From Terfezia claveryi (lineage: Eukaryota; Ascomycota; Pezizomycetes; Pezizales; Pezizaceae), in the NCBI GenBank assembly GCA_015179025.1, contig WHUX01000035.1, forward strand, positions 62,001-126,000: a DNA stretch of 64,000 bases, given 5' to 3'. Below, one piece after another: positions 34,782-46,381 of the stretch. The notes beneath the pieces were generated by a model. The model had not been told where the DNA came from and made no database searches. It saw only the letters and a program-made list of their open reading frames with translations. The translations under genes were made by a program, and so were the position numbers. Every line of letters begins with the position of its first letter. Position 1 is the first letter of the stretch.

Positions 34782-34907
34782 GAAGCCAGACAGGTAATAG
34801 AGCGATTAGAAGTGGAGAGACAACAGAGAGAGCAGGAAGACAGGCGACAAAGGGCGAGAAGTTACGGAGCAAGATTTTACGAGACCGAGATAAAGCAAGA
34901 GTATTGA
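34782..34907 (+). other. In-frame coding-like extension behind the TOA2 stop
   Basis: After TAG (34779-34781) the frame continues for 41 sense codons to TGA at 34905-34907. It is strongly charged and coiled-coil-like (VIERLEVERQQREQEDRRQR) and has coding-type composition unlike the AT-rich flank. It could be made by stop readthrough, be the relic of a longer ancestral C terminus, or be an exon of another transcript. Confidence 0.4.
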
Positions 34908-35403
34908 GTCAATATGATTGGAAGATAAATGGGTGAGGATGGGGAGGCCGTATCAAAATTAGGCCAGAGCCTGTGCGTGCCATCACCAAAGTTTGATTTA
35001 GATCCTTACTTATTCAAAACCAATTACCACCAAGGCTCATTTATATCTGGGAAAGGATTTTTATTGTCTCTCATGGGGCTTTTTTTCTTATTGTTGGGCG
35101 ACTTCTCGGCCTCAGCTCGCTCATGACATGACCGCTAGCCGAAATTAGCCGCTCAACTCTTGTTTGTTGATTTTGTTGCTACTTGTCACCAATTTCGTGG
35201 TAATATCCTATGCATTGGTGTTTTACCGAGTCCTTCAATTTTGACATTTTTCTTAATCATTTTCTTTGCGCATACAAGTAACTAATAGACAGAACTTATG
35301 ACTGCACTACTGTACTATTGGTATCAAAAGGATATGAGCTAACAAGCTATATTACCTTTGTCAATACTGCTACACTCTCTACATGATGTGTCTACAACCC
35401 AAG
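34908..35403. other. Intergenic, TOA2/TRM2 3' flanks
   Basis: No gene recognised; T-rich tracts. Confidence 0.4.
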
Positions 35404-37104
35404 TTAGCACTCAACTACTCGTTTAAGTGCAAAAGGGGAACCCACCTGTGGGAAGAAATCGAATCCCCTTATACTATCAATCTTATATCCCACACCCTTC
35501 TCATGTGTCAAGAAGTATCCCAAGTCCCTCGCCTGCGTATGCACATTACAAGAAATATAAACAATTCTCTTGGGTGCCAAATCGAGCAACTGATCTAAGA
35601 AAGCTTTGTCACTTCCTTTCCTTGGAGGGTCGATTATAACGCTTGTCTCAGACCCCGGAAAGTCGATTTTTTCAAAAATCTTTTCAGCATTACCCTCAAG
35701 GAAGAATGTATTTTGAATATTATTGAGCTCTGCGTTTTTTGATGCAAAAACAATCCCTTCAGGAGAGACATCAACGCCAATGACTTTGTCAAAGGAATTT
35801 CCACATGTGATGCTGAACAGTCCAGAGCCACAATATGCGTCAACGAGGTATTTAGGCGTAGTTTCTTTCAAGGATCCATTGGCATTAGGAATTGGAAGAT
35901 GGAGGTTGTCCCTGACGAATGTGGTGAATTCATCAAGGATGGAGTTGTTATTTTGAAAGAATGTCCCTGCGGGGGAAGTAAACTTGAACTGCCCAATATA
36001 TTCCGTGATGGTCTCCTTATTGTCCGTTACGCAGATCCGTTCCGTCGTATACTCTCCTTCTATTCCACCATCTTTCGGTGTCCGTATCGTGCTCTCCCGG
36101 AGTAGTAACGTAGCACCACGTTTATACGTGTGAATATTCTCCCGTGCCCAATCTCTCTGCCGAACCAACCCCTCCCTCAAGGCCGGAGTTCCAATAGGAC
36201 AATCCTCGATGTCAATCACATATCCCTGCCCTTTCTTCTGGAACCCAATCGCTGGTGGCTTCGCACCTACTGGCCATCCGCCCTTCCTGGGGCCATCGAA
36301 ATGCGGGGTGAGCTTCGTCCGGTAACCGTACTGTAGCGGTGAGCCCCAAGTCGGCCCAATCTCCGGCACCACAGCCGGGTCAAGACCAGATAAGTTCTCG
36401 TAAGCTTTTTCCACGACTCGTCGCTTGTGAATGAGTTGTTCTGCATATGATAGCATTTGGAATTGACATCCGCCGCAGTTTGCAAAGTACTTACACCTGA
36501 TGAGGCTATCGTTTCGGCTTGCAGAGGGAGTGACGACTTTGAGTAGGTCTGTGAGGGAGTGGTCTTTGAAATGTGCATAGATCTTGGCTTCGACTACGTC
36601 TCCGGGTAATGTGAATGGAACAACGTAGATGCGGTCTTTGTTTAGGGAGTATGCCAGCCCGTCACCATTGCTTCCCAGCTCGTGGATTGTGAGCTCAATG
36701 GTGCTGAATTTTTCTGGTAGCATCTTCTCTTTCCCGGCGAGGCTCCCATCGAGATTCTCTTCCCTCCCTGCACCTTCTCCACCGAGATTCTCTTCCCTCC
36801 CTGAACCTTCTCCACTGTGCGCCCGCGAAAGTAGGTTTTTGACGTCGATGAGAAGTACCTCCTCGGCGGATCCATCTCCAATGGGATTTTTTGCTTTTTT
36901 GACCTTTCTGCGCTTCTTTTCACCACCACGGCTGTTGGTGAATTGATTCCGGTTCGGGCCCTTGCTGGTGTTCAGCTCAGTCCCCATGACTCTGGAGATG
37001 GTGAAGGTCGAGTAGAAGGACGGAAGTCGGGCTTGGAGGTATCTGGGCCTGAAGACGTCCCGGGTTGATATAATAGCAAGTTTGTTCAACAGTCTGAAGA
37101 TCAT
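35404..37104 (-). CDS. TRM2: tRNA (uracil-54-C5)-methyltransferase
   Basis: Single exon, 566 aa. It makes m5U54 in the T loop of tRNAs using S-adenosylmethionine. A TRAM domain (IELTIHELGSNGDGLAY; VVPFTLPGDVVEAKIYAHF) is followed by a cysteine cluster (RCKYFANCGGCQFQML), the SAM-binding part (DAYCGSGLFSI; IGVDVSPEGI), DPPRKGSDKAFLDQLL and the catalytic-Cys motif VYISCNVHTQARDL, ending RVVEC. The first 39 residues (MIFRLLNKLAIISTRDVFRP...) read as a mitochondrial presequence; a second Met at residue 40 (36985-36987) would start a shorter form. Residues ~95-115 contain a duplicated GREENL segment encoded by a 36-bp tandem repeat near 36743-36820. Confidence 0.93.
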   Translation of the reverse strand: MIFRLLNKLAIISTRDVFRPRYLQARLPSFYSTFTISRVMGTELNTSKGPNRNQFTNSRGGEKKRRKVKKAKNPIGDGSAEEVLLIDVKNLLSRAHSGEGSGREENLGGEGAGREENLDGSLAGKEKMLPEKFSTIELTIHELGSNGDGLAYSLNKDRIYVVPFTLPGDVVEAKIYAHFKDHSLTDLLKVVTPSASRNDSLIRCKYFANCGGCQFQMLSYAEQLIHKRRVVEKAYENLSGLDPAVVPEIGPTWGSPLQYGYRTKLTPHFDGPRKGGWPVGAKPPAIGFQKKGQGYVIDIEDCPIGTPALREGLVRQRDWARENIHTYKRGATLLLRESTIRTPKDGGIEGEYTTERICVTDNKETITEYIGQFKFTSPAGTFFQNNNSILDEFTTFVRDNLHLPIPNANGSLKETTPKYLVDAYCGSGLFSITCGNSFDKVIGVDVSPEGIVFASKNAELNNIQNTFFLEGNAEKIFEKIDFPGSETSVIIDPPRKGSDKAFLDQLLDLAPKRIVYISCNVHTQARDLGYFLTHEKGVGYKIDSIRGFDFFPQVGSPFALKRVVEC

Positions 37105-38446
37105 TTTTGTTTTAGCCTTCCGTGGTCTTTAATTGGGCTTTTAATCTAGCTTACCAGTGCAACGAGGATGCATTGTGCATTGTAAAAATATGTAAAAAGT
37201 CTTCGCAATCCACCAGAATCATACGAATAGTGGAAGAAAAATGTGAACGATCAGGTTTCCCGGAACGCTTCAACAAAAAAATTTTAGATTTAAGAAAGAG
37301 TATTCCGTATATGCTCTCTGTTCTGATTTTTGCAGCCAGGTTCAAAGCTCTGGGTACAATACGTTGCAGAATTAGAAATTCTCTCAACTTTTCAGTTTCC
37401 TTCGTAAGGTAGATGCAATTATGCAGATGTTTACGGAGCGTTTTTTTTCTGGATTGCGAAGACTTTTATCTAGGTCTGTATTTCGTACATGTAGGATGAT
37501 CAATCACATACTGTATAGCATATAAGGTAGCATATCCATGCCAAAGCAGCGAAGGGCGACTGTAGGAGGCACCCTGAAAAAAATGACCAGCCTATGCTAT
37601 GGGCGACTCAGGACAATCCAAGTGAAATTTTTCGCCCCAGCGATGTGTTTAATGTTGAAGCTGAAGTGTAATATATCAAGCAGTTGTGGTGTGGACGGTT
37701 TGTGACTACACAGAGGGATTGACATTCACTTGTTTGAGCGTCATATATGTATTGGCAGCAGCTTCTGATCGTATGTGGCATATTGAGTCTGAGGGTATAG
37801 GAGGAGTGGGCAATCCTTCATCCTGGGTGATATTGAAGGCATTACAGTGGATGTTGAATTCCCCGTTACCAGACTGTGGCAGGTCTATTATAGGTGATGA
37901 CACCGGTGACAGATTGAGTGTCCCTGAGATGAGCTGGGGAACGGGAAATGGGACGGAGTTGAGGGTAACCTGCAAAGGAGTGGCTTCCCCTCTTCGCCTT
38001 CTTCCCCGTTGTACATCAGTCCCCTTGTAGGCGGCAGTTTGGGATTTATCTACTCTCTGGGAATCCCTTTTCTCATACGCTCATCACCCATATCTCGCTC
38101 TCACAGTGGTTGAACCATCTCCTCGGCCTTTTACTATCTGGCTAGAGGTCTTTACCTATCTCGTGCTCTTTACCGCTGTGGGGCCAGCATGTAGGCAGGG
38201 CGTCCTATAACTATATATATCCCTTGATAGGGTGAAGGAAGGGTTGCTCCACATGTGTATTTCATGACATTACATTTAACATACCTTTTTCAAACTCCAT
38301 AGAACACAATTGATATCCGCATTTCCTGAAATATTTCATCTTGTATGTCTCCAAGCCCCCCGGCAGCCAGCCCACTATGAGGGGTGCCCACTTGAGTAGG
38401 GAATAAGGATATAGGATTACTCCAAGGCCTGCATGAAACTAATGGA
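37105..38446. other. Intergenic, no gene recognised
   Basis: A minus-strand 89-codon frame (37706-37975), preceded by an acceptor-like TTTGCAG, has even amino-acid composition but no known motif. Two copies of the phrase CTTCGCAATCC/GGATTGCGAAGAC occur in inverted order at 37200 and 37452. Confidence 0.35.
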
Positions 38447-38848
38447 CATATCATCGCTAAGCATCACGTAAAAGGTTCCTAATTAATCAGATCTGCTAAC
38501 GAAGGAAAGTGGCGCAGGGGATTTGTAAACATATTTCGAGATGTCGATTGTTGAGATATATCAGCTATGAATATGAACGTGAAGAACTCTTTGTTTCCGT
38601 AGACGACTTTATGAGGGTACTTAGTAGTTTAGAATTTGCTATGCAATTCATGTATCTCATGAGTTACGAATTTATTAGGAAGCTTCATACCGTTAGTAGC
38701 ATGGCAGTGAGTTTATCCTGTGTCAAAGCTGGGCTTGAGTTCACGGTGTGGTATTCAGGAAACAAAACCAACAATCACCGAATGGGCGGACAAGAAGACT
38801 AGAGAGTACAATCGCAAGGCCGTAAGATGACCCTCAAATCTAGAGACC
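38447..38848 (+). pseudogene. Duplicated 5' end of the glutathione transferase gene
   Basis: Matches 30936-31413 with scattered substitutions and some deletions (about 60 bp lost near 38540, 10 bp near 38738). It keeps ATG-GCA of exon 1, the GTGAGT donor, the TATTCAG acceptor, all of exon 2 (one change, GGA to AGA) and the GTAAGA donor, then stops after ~25 bp of intron 2. No downstream exons are present, so it cannot make the enzyme. It carries a copy of the promoter and lies just upstream of SBH1. Confidence 0.85.
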
Positions 38849-39126
38849 TGTTTGCACGTGACACAGGAAACAATTCATTGTTCTGTTTTCCTATGTCGGC
38901 AGTAGCGTAAGATTTATTCTGCCCATTCTCCTTTTAGTCAAACCAACAATCAAAACCCGAAATCTGGTCTTTACGATTGAAGCCTAATATTGATTCGTAG
39001 TTCTGTCTCAGCAGTATACAAACCACCAATCCAACACCCAACACGACTCCTTCGGTTTCTCATTGAAATTATACCGTTCTCTCTGGCCTGCTGCGTCACT
39101 CCTTTACACATCGGTTATAATTAATC
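38849..39126. promoter_or_regulatory. SBH1 upstream region
   Basis: Space between the truncated duplication and the SBH1 start, with pyrimidine-rich tracts near 39050. No defined site identified. Confidence 0.3.
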
Positions 39127-40121
39127 ATGGTGAGTGAAAGCGTTCTTTCTTCATTTTGGTGTGCCTTGTACCGGTCGCGATGTCCTGCGATCAAATTGCA
39201 AACTTTGGCGTCAAACAACTGGAGATCATCACAGATACCCCAAAATTCTTCCGATGGTCCGAGCAAGGAGAGCATTATATGTGACTGTAGTATGATTTTG
39301 GATATGCGGCCTGTGGATTCCTGGGAGTCAGAATCTGGGTGGTATTTGGTTAATACCATTGCGTGTGTGACTGAGTCATGAAGCACTGACGGAGTTGAGC
39401 AATGGACTCGAGATAACGGTAGTCGGGTTGCGGATAATTGCTACAGCCCCAGGCAGTTTGCTCTTCCTCCTGGCCTTGCCTTTCTCCAGTCCCTTGGCCT
39501 CCCGGAGGACAGATGCACATACAACTCTCTTTGATCCCCACTTGCCCGGACTTTGCAGATATATCTTTAGTTCTCTGGGTGCTTTTTTCATAATCGCTAA
39601 TGCATCTTCATTTAGTCTTCCTCTTCACGAGCAGCCTCACCAAACCCTGCCGGCAGTGGCCCCGGTACACCATCTGTGTCCACTTCTAGCCGCCCATTTT
39701 CCCCAACTCCTCCAGGTGGACCTAAGACCGCTATTCGAAGGCGAAATGCTGCCGACCGAGCTGCCCAGGTCGCCAACGCCAGGCCAGCTAGTACGAGAGC
39801 CGCCGGAGCTGGAGGAAGTAGCAGCACCATGTTGAGTAAGTAACACCACCTCTGTTGTCGAGGACCCCAAATCATAGAAATTCTAACCCACCGAGTCTAC
39901 TTGCAGAGCTATATACCGACGAGAGCCCCGGGTTAAAGATTGACCCTGTTGTCGTTCTTGTTCTCAGTTTGGGTTTCATTTTCAGCGTTGTCGCTCTTCA
40001 TAGTGAGCTCCTCCTTCCCTCTTCTCTCCCCCACAGCCTCTGCTTTATTTGGCTATGAAATCTAACTAATTAACTCTATATAGTCATTGCTAAAATTTCC
40101 CGCAAATTTGCAAGTGCTTAA
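39127..40121 (+). CDS. SBH1: Sec61 translocon beta subunit
   Basis: Exons 39127-39129 (only the ATG), 39616-39835, 39907-40002 and 40084-40121 give 118 aa; all joins are in phase. Landmarks: a Ser/Pro-rich cytosolic N terminus (SSSSRAASPNPAGSGPG), RRRNAADRAAQVANARP, STRAAGAGGSSSTMLK, LYTDESPGLKIDPVVVLVLS and the tail anchor FIFSVVALHIIAKISRKFAS. The protein is the tail-anchored small subunit of the ER protein-conducting channel. The 486-nt first intron is the longest seen in the window; the single-codon first exon is inferred from the strong donor ATG|GTGAGT and acceptor ATTTAG. Confidence 0.9.
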
Positions 40122-41607
40122 ATAGCTTGCTGGCAGCATCGGAGGGGGCCTGGAAAAAATCGAAAAACAGGAGATTAAGGAGGGGGGTAACTTGGAGCGT
40201 TGGAATGCTTCCCTGATGATGTAGGGGCTCTAATCAGATTTTTTTATGACTTGTGAGGATAGGTGTCATCATTTTGCGTGGTGATATTGGTCCTGTCTTA
40301 TGATAGGGCGGCTGTTTTGTGGACGTCTCTGTTTCTGGTCATTGGCCTGGGATTGAGACTAGTGATCTAGTTGGTACCCAGCTGTCAAGGTGGCTCACAA
40401 AGATACCTAGACGGATTGGGATGGTGGGAGTCTCGGTTATTGGTTAATTTTATTTATGTGCATATTCTGCGTTGCTCTTTTTTTTAACTTTGTACTTTTG
40501 TCAGGATAAATCTCAATGCATGCTCAGGGTACGCAGTTTCTGATCATGCTAAACTAGAGTGAGTCGAAAACCATTTCCTGTGGTATACTGCTATAATTTC
40601 GCTAGATTTCATTAAGTATTGTATGGTTAAAACATTAATAATACCAGGCCTTCTTCAGTAACAACAACATTCACCGGTCGAGGCCGGACTCAACTTTCTT
40701 CCCCCTCAAACAACCCAACTTACTCCGACCTGACCTCCCCAAACCACCCGTTAAGCTGAGCAACCAGATACATACAGTATATACAATTACTTTTGACCTT
40801 GTGGTTAATTTTGATTTTTCAGTTTGCAGCTGTAAAATCAATGGTTTGTGATGGTTTTTACCCTGAAACTGCATTTCCTAACCTTTTTTTCGGGATGGCA
40901 TTTGAAATAAGATTCACTGCCTCCAATAAGCACCACAATTCGGACGTGAGTGTGATACTTGATCTGACACCGTGCGACCCTAGTCAATATTCAAAATGTC
41001 TGATCAAAATATACGTAGAATAAGTTTTTTATTTCCGGTTAGGATTTAGAGATGTGTAGAGGCCGTATTTACTCAACCCGAGTCAGTGTATACATGGTAG
41101 GCGTAAGGTTCCGACTAGAATCATAATTCCAAGATATAACTTTGATAGTTCCGTAACTATCAGAGGTGACCATTCTCGTGTTGGATCTGCCCTGATGAGA
41201 TTCTCGTGCATATCGGTTGGTCGTAGCAGATCCATAGGGGTCTAGGTTATCCGGCACATTGACATTGGTAGCGTGAGTCTTATTCATAAGGTGTCAACTT
41301 GTTGATAACTACCTGTTGTCTCAACTTCCTTCATGTTGATTTTGTGATGTGGGCATGTAATAGAGTGGGACTTTGGGAATAATTGACAAGAGGTATAGTT
41401 GCAAATTAGGTTGACTGCGCCACCAGCGTCACATAAAACCCCCCGACTTGTGGGTAATCTACATTCGCTTCCACTGCTTATTTGAACCCACAGTGCCTTT
41501 CTTCTCTAACACCGAACAGAGTATAAAAGCTTGAATTAATTAAGCATGCCGACTCGATCGTGAATATGAATATGAACAATGGTGCCTGTCCACCCCCTTC
41601 ACTAATT
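40122..41607. other. Intergenic, no gene recognised
   Basis: About 1.5 kb between SBH1 and the end of TYW1. Contains the small palindrome TGATAGTTCCGTAACTATCA at 41143-41162. Short open frames only. Confidence 0.35.
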
Positions 41608-44138
41608 TTACGACCCAACCTCCACCACCACTAACCTTGTATCTGTCTCTGGTGGCCCAATATCCCCACATCCCTCCGCTCCCGGCAACGGTTTCTTATT
41701 CTTCCCCTTCCTCCACACCCTCTCATCCGCCGGATCAAACCCACCATTCCCCCACGTCGCCCACTCCGGTGTCTCCTCCCCCACATAATCCAACGGCCCA
41801 AACGGCTTCCCACCCTCCACCAGCTCAAAGAACTTCCCATAGTCAATCCTCGTATGCCACCTCCCCTTCCCATCCTTAAATTTCTCGCTCGCAATCAACA
41901 CACAACAACTATGTGCATGCTCCGCCGCAATCCCATACCCAAGGCCCCTCGTAGCAAGCTCGTCATTAAGCGCATCCACAAACTCCACAACTTCTTCGTA
42001 GAACGGGACGTTGCTCATTGTCAACCCTGCCTTTGATGTAGTCGCAGTACCGCAGTATGTAACTCCCTTAATCTCCACAAAGCAAGGGAGAGCCTTCTCC
42101 ACAAGGTCTGCATATCCACGGACTTCATCCGCAATATTAAACCCCTTGACAAGCGTAAGTCTGAAAACCGTGCGATGACTATTCCTCTTCTCCCTCAAGA
42201 TATCCAAGCACCTATTAAACCTCTCCCAAAAGTCCCTATGTAGTGGCCTATCAATCTTCCTCAAACTCTCCTTATTACTCGCATCAATCGACACATACAA
42301 CTGTGTCACTGGCCCCAGCCTTGCCAGCTCATCGGGATGTTGAGCATTACACACCAAGAAACTACTAATCCTGCTCTTATGAAGCATTCCCAAGAATTCA
42401 TTGATATAAGGATAAAAAATCGGCTCTCCAACAAGCGACAATGCACAATGTCGAATCCTAAATGCTTCCGCAAAACGATCTGCCCGGATCCCAGGAACGC
42501 CTTTGAGCATCTTGATTTTCCTGTAGTGGCCATCGACTACACCGGCAAAGATGGCTTCTGGGGGGTCAACTTTCCATCGCCAGGTCGTTCCTACGGGGTT
42601 TGTGCCATGGCGCCAGCAGAATACGCATTTGTTGGAGCAGGAGAGAGAAGGGGTGGTTTCCATGCAGAGATGGGACTTGATGCCATAGAAGGAAAATTTG
42701 TAGCAGGAACCACGGCCACGGAGCGCAGATTTGGTCCATCGACAGAGCTAAGTTCAGCTCAAGTATATCAGTCTTACCCTCCTGCACAGATTATGTGAAG
42801 AGGGGGAGGTACCTTAACACCGGAGTGGGAGCCAACAATATCATATCCTTGTTTTGTAAGAGCGTTGTAGGTCGGCCCGCCCTTAGGCACCATCTCTTTG
42901 GCCTCCTCAGGAGAACTCCTTTTGCTCTTGGTGGTGAGATCAATAGCGTGTACCCCACCCTGATTGGGCTTTCCTTGATGTTTGCCCTTCGCTATTATCC
43001 TTCCAATATCCTCCACATCCACCACCGCCTCCCCATCTGCTCCCTCTACATCCACCTCATCTTCTGCTTCATCGACATCCGAATCCTCATCCCCAGACTC
43101 CACAGCCGCTCTCAGATCTGCTCTTTCCCCAAGTTCACCAGTGATAGAATATTCCTTAACTGATTCCTCCAAATGCACCGCCCATTCCTTTAACTGTGCT
43201 TCTACATCTCCTTTTCCTTCACTATCCGGGTTACAATCTCCAAAGCCGATTGGGAAGATCCTCCTGCTTGCAGCGCCACCCGTCAACTTCCCTAGCCACT
43301 TATCAGCAAACTTCGCATCTCGGCAAAATCGCTTGTTCTCGCCCCATTCACTTGAATCCCCTGTGCCAAATACCGAGAAACCACCAAGGGCTCGAAGGGG
43401 AGCAGTGTCAATGCGGAAGTCGTGGTGAGTGTCGTCCAGGTGCTTAATGAAGGAATACGAGGGTGATTGTTCCGGAGGGTCGTAGGTGGGTAGAAGAACA
43501 AGATAAACAAATTTTGTACCGGATTTTCGCGGGGTAGGAAGAGTTTGGAAGTAGTCATCTAGCTCAATTGATTCTAGATCATGGAGTAGCGGAGGTAGAA
43601 TTTTCCGGGGAAGGGAGTCAGCAGGTCTTGCCGTTGTAGCATGAGTCGCAACAGAGAAGGTGGGATAAGCTGTGGAAGTTGGGTCGGAAAAGAATGTCTT
43701 GTGTAGAGTCTCCGCCAGCTGAGAAGTTGTAGTGGTTAGGGAGGCATAGAAGATGATGGGTTGAATGGTGTCGAAATCTGTGGATTCCGCAACTGGTAGT
43801 GTTTTTTTCTTATTCAAGGGTGCCCTTTTGCCTTTAACTGTGCCGCCAGTCACTCGTTTGGGGGAGGATTTCCGGGCCGGGGGTTTCATAGTCGTAATTC
43901 CATTGGTGGTTGAGGTTTGTTTTTTCGAGTCAGTGGTCAATCCGGGTGGTTTCAGATCCTTCGCACCAATATGGACAGTCTCCTGCGCATGTAATGTTCG
44001 TAGAGAGGACCATAGCTTCAAGCCAATGACAGAGGCCGTAACAATGAATAAAACGGGAAAGCGAACGCTGTGCCAAAACAGGGTGAGGCCTGTCGAAAAG
44101 ATATCCGTGAGCAATTGCTTCTCCGCAGGGCCGACCAA
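41608..44138 (-). CDS. TYW1: tRNA 4-demethylwyosine synthase (radical SAM)
   Basis: Exons 42813-44138 and 41608-42747 give 821 aa; the 65-nt intron has donor GTACCT and acceptor CTTAG and is in phase. It makes the tricyclic base of wybutosine at position 37 of tRNA-Phe. A hydrophobic segment near residues 27-45 (FPVLFIVTASVIGLKLW) may anchor it to the ER. A flavodoxin-like domain (IIFYASLTTTTSQLAETLHK; FSVFGTGDSSEWG) is followed by an acidic linker and the radical-SAM core with the 4Fe-4S motif CSNKCVFCWRHGTNP, preceded by GRGSCYKFSFYGIKSHLCME. SLVGEPIFYPYINEFL and LYVSIDASNKESLRKIDRPL lie in the barrel. Length fits fungal TYW1. Confidence 0.95.
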
Positions 44139-44471
44139 TTGAACGTACCTTCACTGCCTTCTACCAGCGAAAATGGCATTCTGGGGGGGATGAATTAGGG
44201 GCCCTGATGCCTTTATAAGGCTGTAGATCGGAGATGATCCAGGGATGAGCAATGGCAGGGTGGGGTAGTTCTAGTATGGTTGGTAACCTATCTTAGCTTG
44301 CAAGTCTTGGCGGCTGCAGAGCCTCACAAGAAACTTCCCTCACGAATTTCGCTCCTTGAAGCACATTTGCATCTAAACCCCGTTTTCTGCTGACTTTCTG
44401 ACCGTTAAGGCTTTAGCAAACCCCAACTATACATTTATTACGAAATTACGGCCTCCTATTCGTCTACAATC
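44139..44471. promoter_or_regulatory. Shared upstream region of TYW1 and ULA1
   Basis: Divergent genes with 333 bp between start codons. No specific operator identified; a G8 run at 44184. Confidence 0.4.
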
Positions 44472-46381
44472 ATGGCGAGCTCCGGCACCGGTCAGCCCAA
44501 CGCAAAAGAAAAGAAGTACGACAGACAGCTCCGTCTCTGGGGTGCAAACGGCCAACAAGCTCTTGAAGCTTCTCACATATGCCTTGTAAACGCTACCGCG
44601 ACTGGCTGTGAAGTTCTCAAGAACTTGATTCTCCCTGGTGCATAGCTTGATTCCCCTGCCTTACTGAAATAGCTATGGGCTAATGATACCCGTGCCCTGC
44701 GGGATAGGCATTGGGAAGTTCACTGTCATTGACGATGCTACAATAGCTGAAGTAGACCTGGGGGTTAACTTCTTTGTGGATGCAGAGGGTGTTGGGCTGC
44801 CTCGGGCGGAATATACTTGCAAGTATCTTTCAGAGCTTAACCCAGATGTACAAGGGTCATATATCAACGATGTAAACCTTCTCATTCCAAAAGCTATTGA
44901 GTGATTCTAATTTCGTGACCCCATAGTCCCTATCCAACCTCATAACTTCCGACCCTACATTCATTTCCACACATGGCATAACAGCCATAATCCTCTGCTC
45001 ACCACTCCCCTCACACCTAGTCCACACTCTCCAAGTGATGAATCCTGATCTTGCCATCTTCCATGTCTATTGTGTAGGATTCATCTCTTCCCTCCGAATT
45101 TTCCTACCAGAGCTCCGCATTGTCGAAACCCACCCAGATAGCCTCATCGACCTCCGCCTCTTTAATCCCTGGGTAGAGCTACTATTATTCGCAAAAAATG
45201 CGACTCGAGATATGAATACTATGAGTGAGCATCAGCATGGACATATACCTTACCTAGCCATTCTGTTACACTACCTTGAGAAATGGAAAGAGGAACATGG
45301 GGAAAGATTGCCTGGGACTTACAAGGAGAAGAATGAATTCAAGAAGCTGTTATTAACGGGGATGAGGACGGACGTTGCTGGAGGTATCGAGGAGAATTGG
45401 GAGGAAGCAGCTGCGGCTGTGTTGGCAAATGTGAAACCACATGAGATAAGCAGTGGGATAAGGGAGGTATTGGAGGATGATAGATGCCAGAATCTGGACC
45501 AGGATGTAAGCCCTATGATACCACGGCTTTTCATGGTTTCATTACTAAAGTCTACAACTTATTAGTCGGATAATTTTTGGATCATTGCTCGCGGCATAGC
45601 AGAATTCGTAGCCTCTCCAGATCAAGGGGATGGATTGCTTCCTTTACCTGGGGGTATCCCAGATATGAAAACCGAGTCACGGGATTATGTGAAACTACAA
45701 AATCTATATCGCCAGAAGGCCGCAAGCGATTTGGCCCAGGTTGCGCAAAATGTATCACAAATTCTTGTTAGTTTAAACCGACCTGAGACAGATATTCCTG
45801 AAGAGGATATAAGCCTATGGTGTAAAAATGCAAACCATGTCAGGAGGATACGATATCGGCCATTCATTGACGAATGGATGGTTGATACATTCCATGCTAA
45901 GGTTGTCTGTACGTTTTTTCCCGCCCCTTGAATCCTATCCCTTAAACATGAGCTAATTATATTAAATCCCCAAGACTCCGACCTGAAGTACAACCCCGAC
46001 ACCCTGCTCCCAATCTACATTGCCCTCCGCGCTTACCAAACTTTCTACGATGACTATGGCCATGATCCTGGTCAGGAAAACGGCGAAGATGACAGTCCTG
46101 AGCTACTCACTCATGCGAGAGTCTATCTCCGCAAAGTTGCCGACCTGCTAGAGCTCCCTGAAAATGAAGAATTTCCTAGCACTGAGATTTTGAGGGCCCT
46201 TGATATGTGGTGTAGGGAGGTTACGAGGTATGGGGGAGCGGAATTGCAAAATATAGCAAGCCTGACTGGGGGGATTGTCAGTCAGGAGGTCCTCAAGTGT
46301 GTAACGAGACAGTATTTACCAGTGAGGAATACGGTGGTTCTGGATGGGGTGCAGAGCAAATCTGCAGTTTGGGAGCTGTAA
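44472..46381 (+). CDS. ULA1: NEDD8-activating enzyme E1 regulatory subunit
   Basis: Exons 44472-44637, 44708-44871, 44927-45505, 45566-45908 and 45975-46381 give 552 aa; joins are in phase. Landmarks: [39 protein letters not shown] (nucleotide-fold remnant), [74 protein letters not shown] and the adenylation-domain C terminus [19 protein letters not shown]. It pairs with Uba3 to activate the ubiquitin-like protein NEDD8/Rub1, which in turn modifies cullins. Like other APPBP1/Ula1 proteins it has no catalytic cysteine domain of its own. The last intron uses acceptor CCCAAG. Confidence 0.92.

Noticed and set aside
38780..38822. A nonsense mutation in exon 2 of the duplicated transferase fragment (ACTAGAGAG)
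   Set aside because: In the gene's frame the codons are ACT AGA GAG, so the change is Gly to Arg, not a stop.
41637..43428. Plus-strand frames of 80-153 codons across TYW1
   Set aside because: They are antisense to the conserved radical-SAM and flavodoxin coding sequence.
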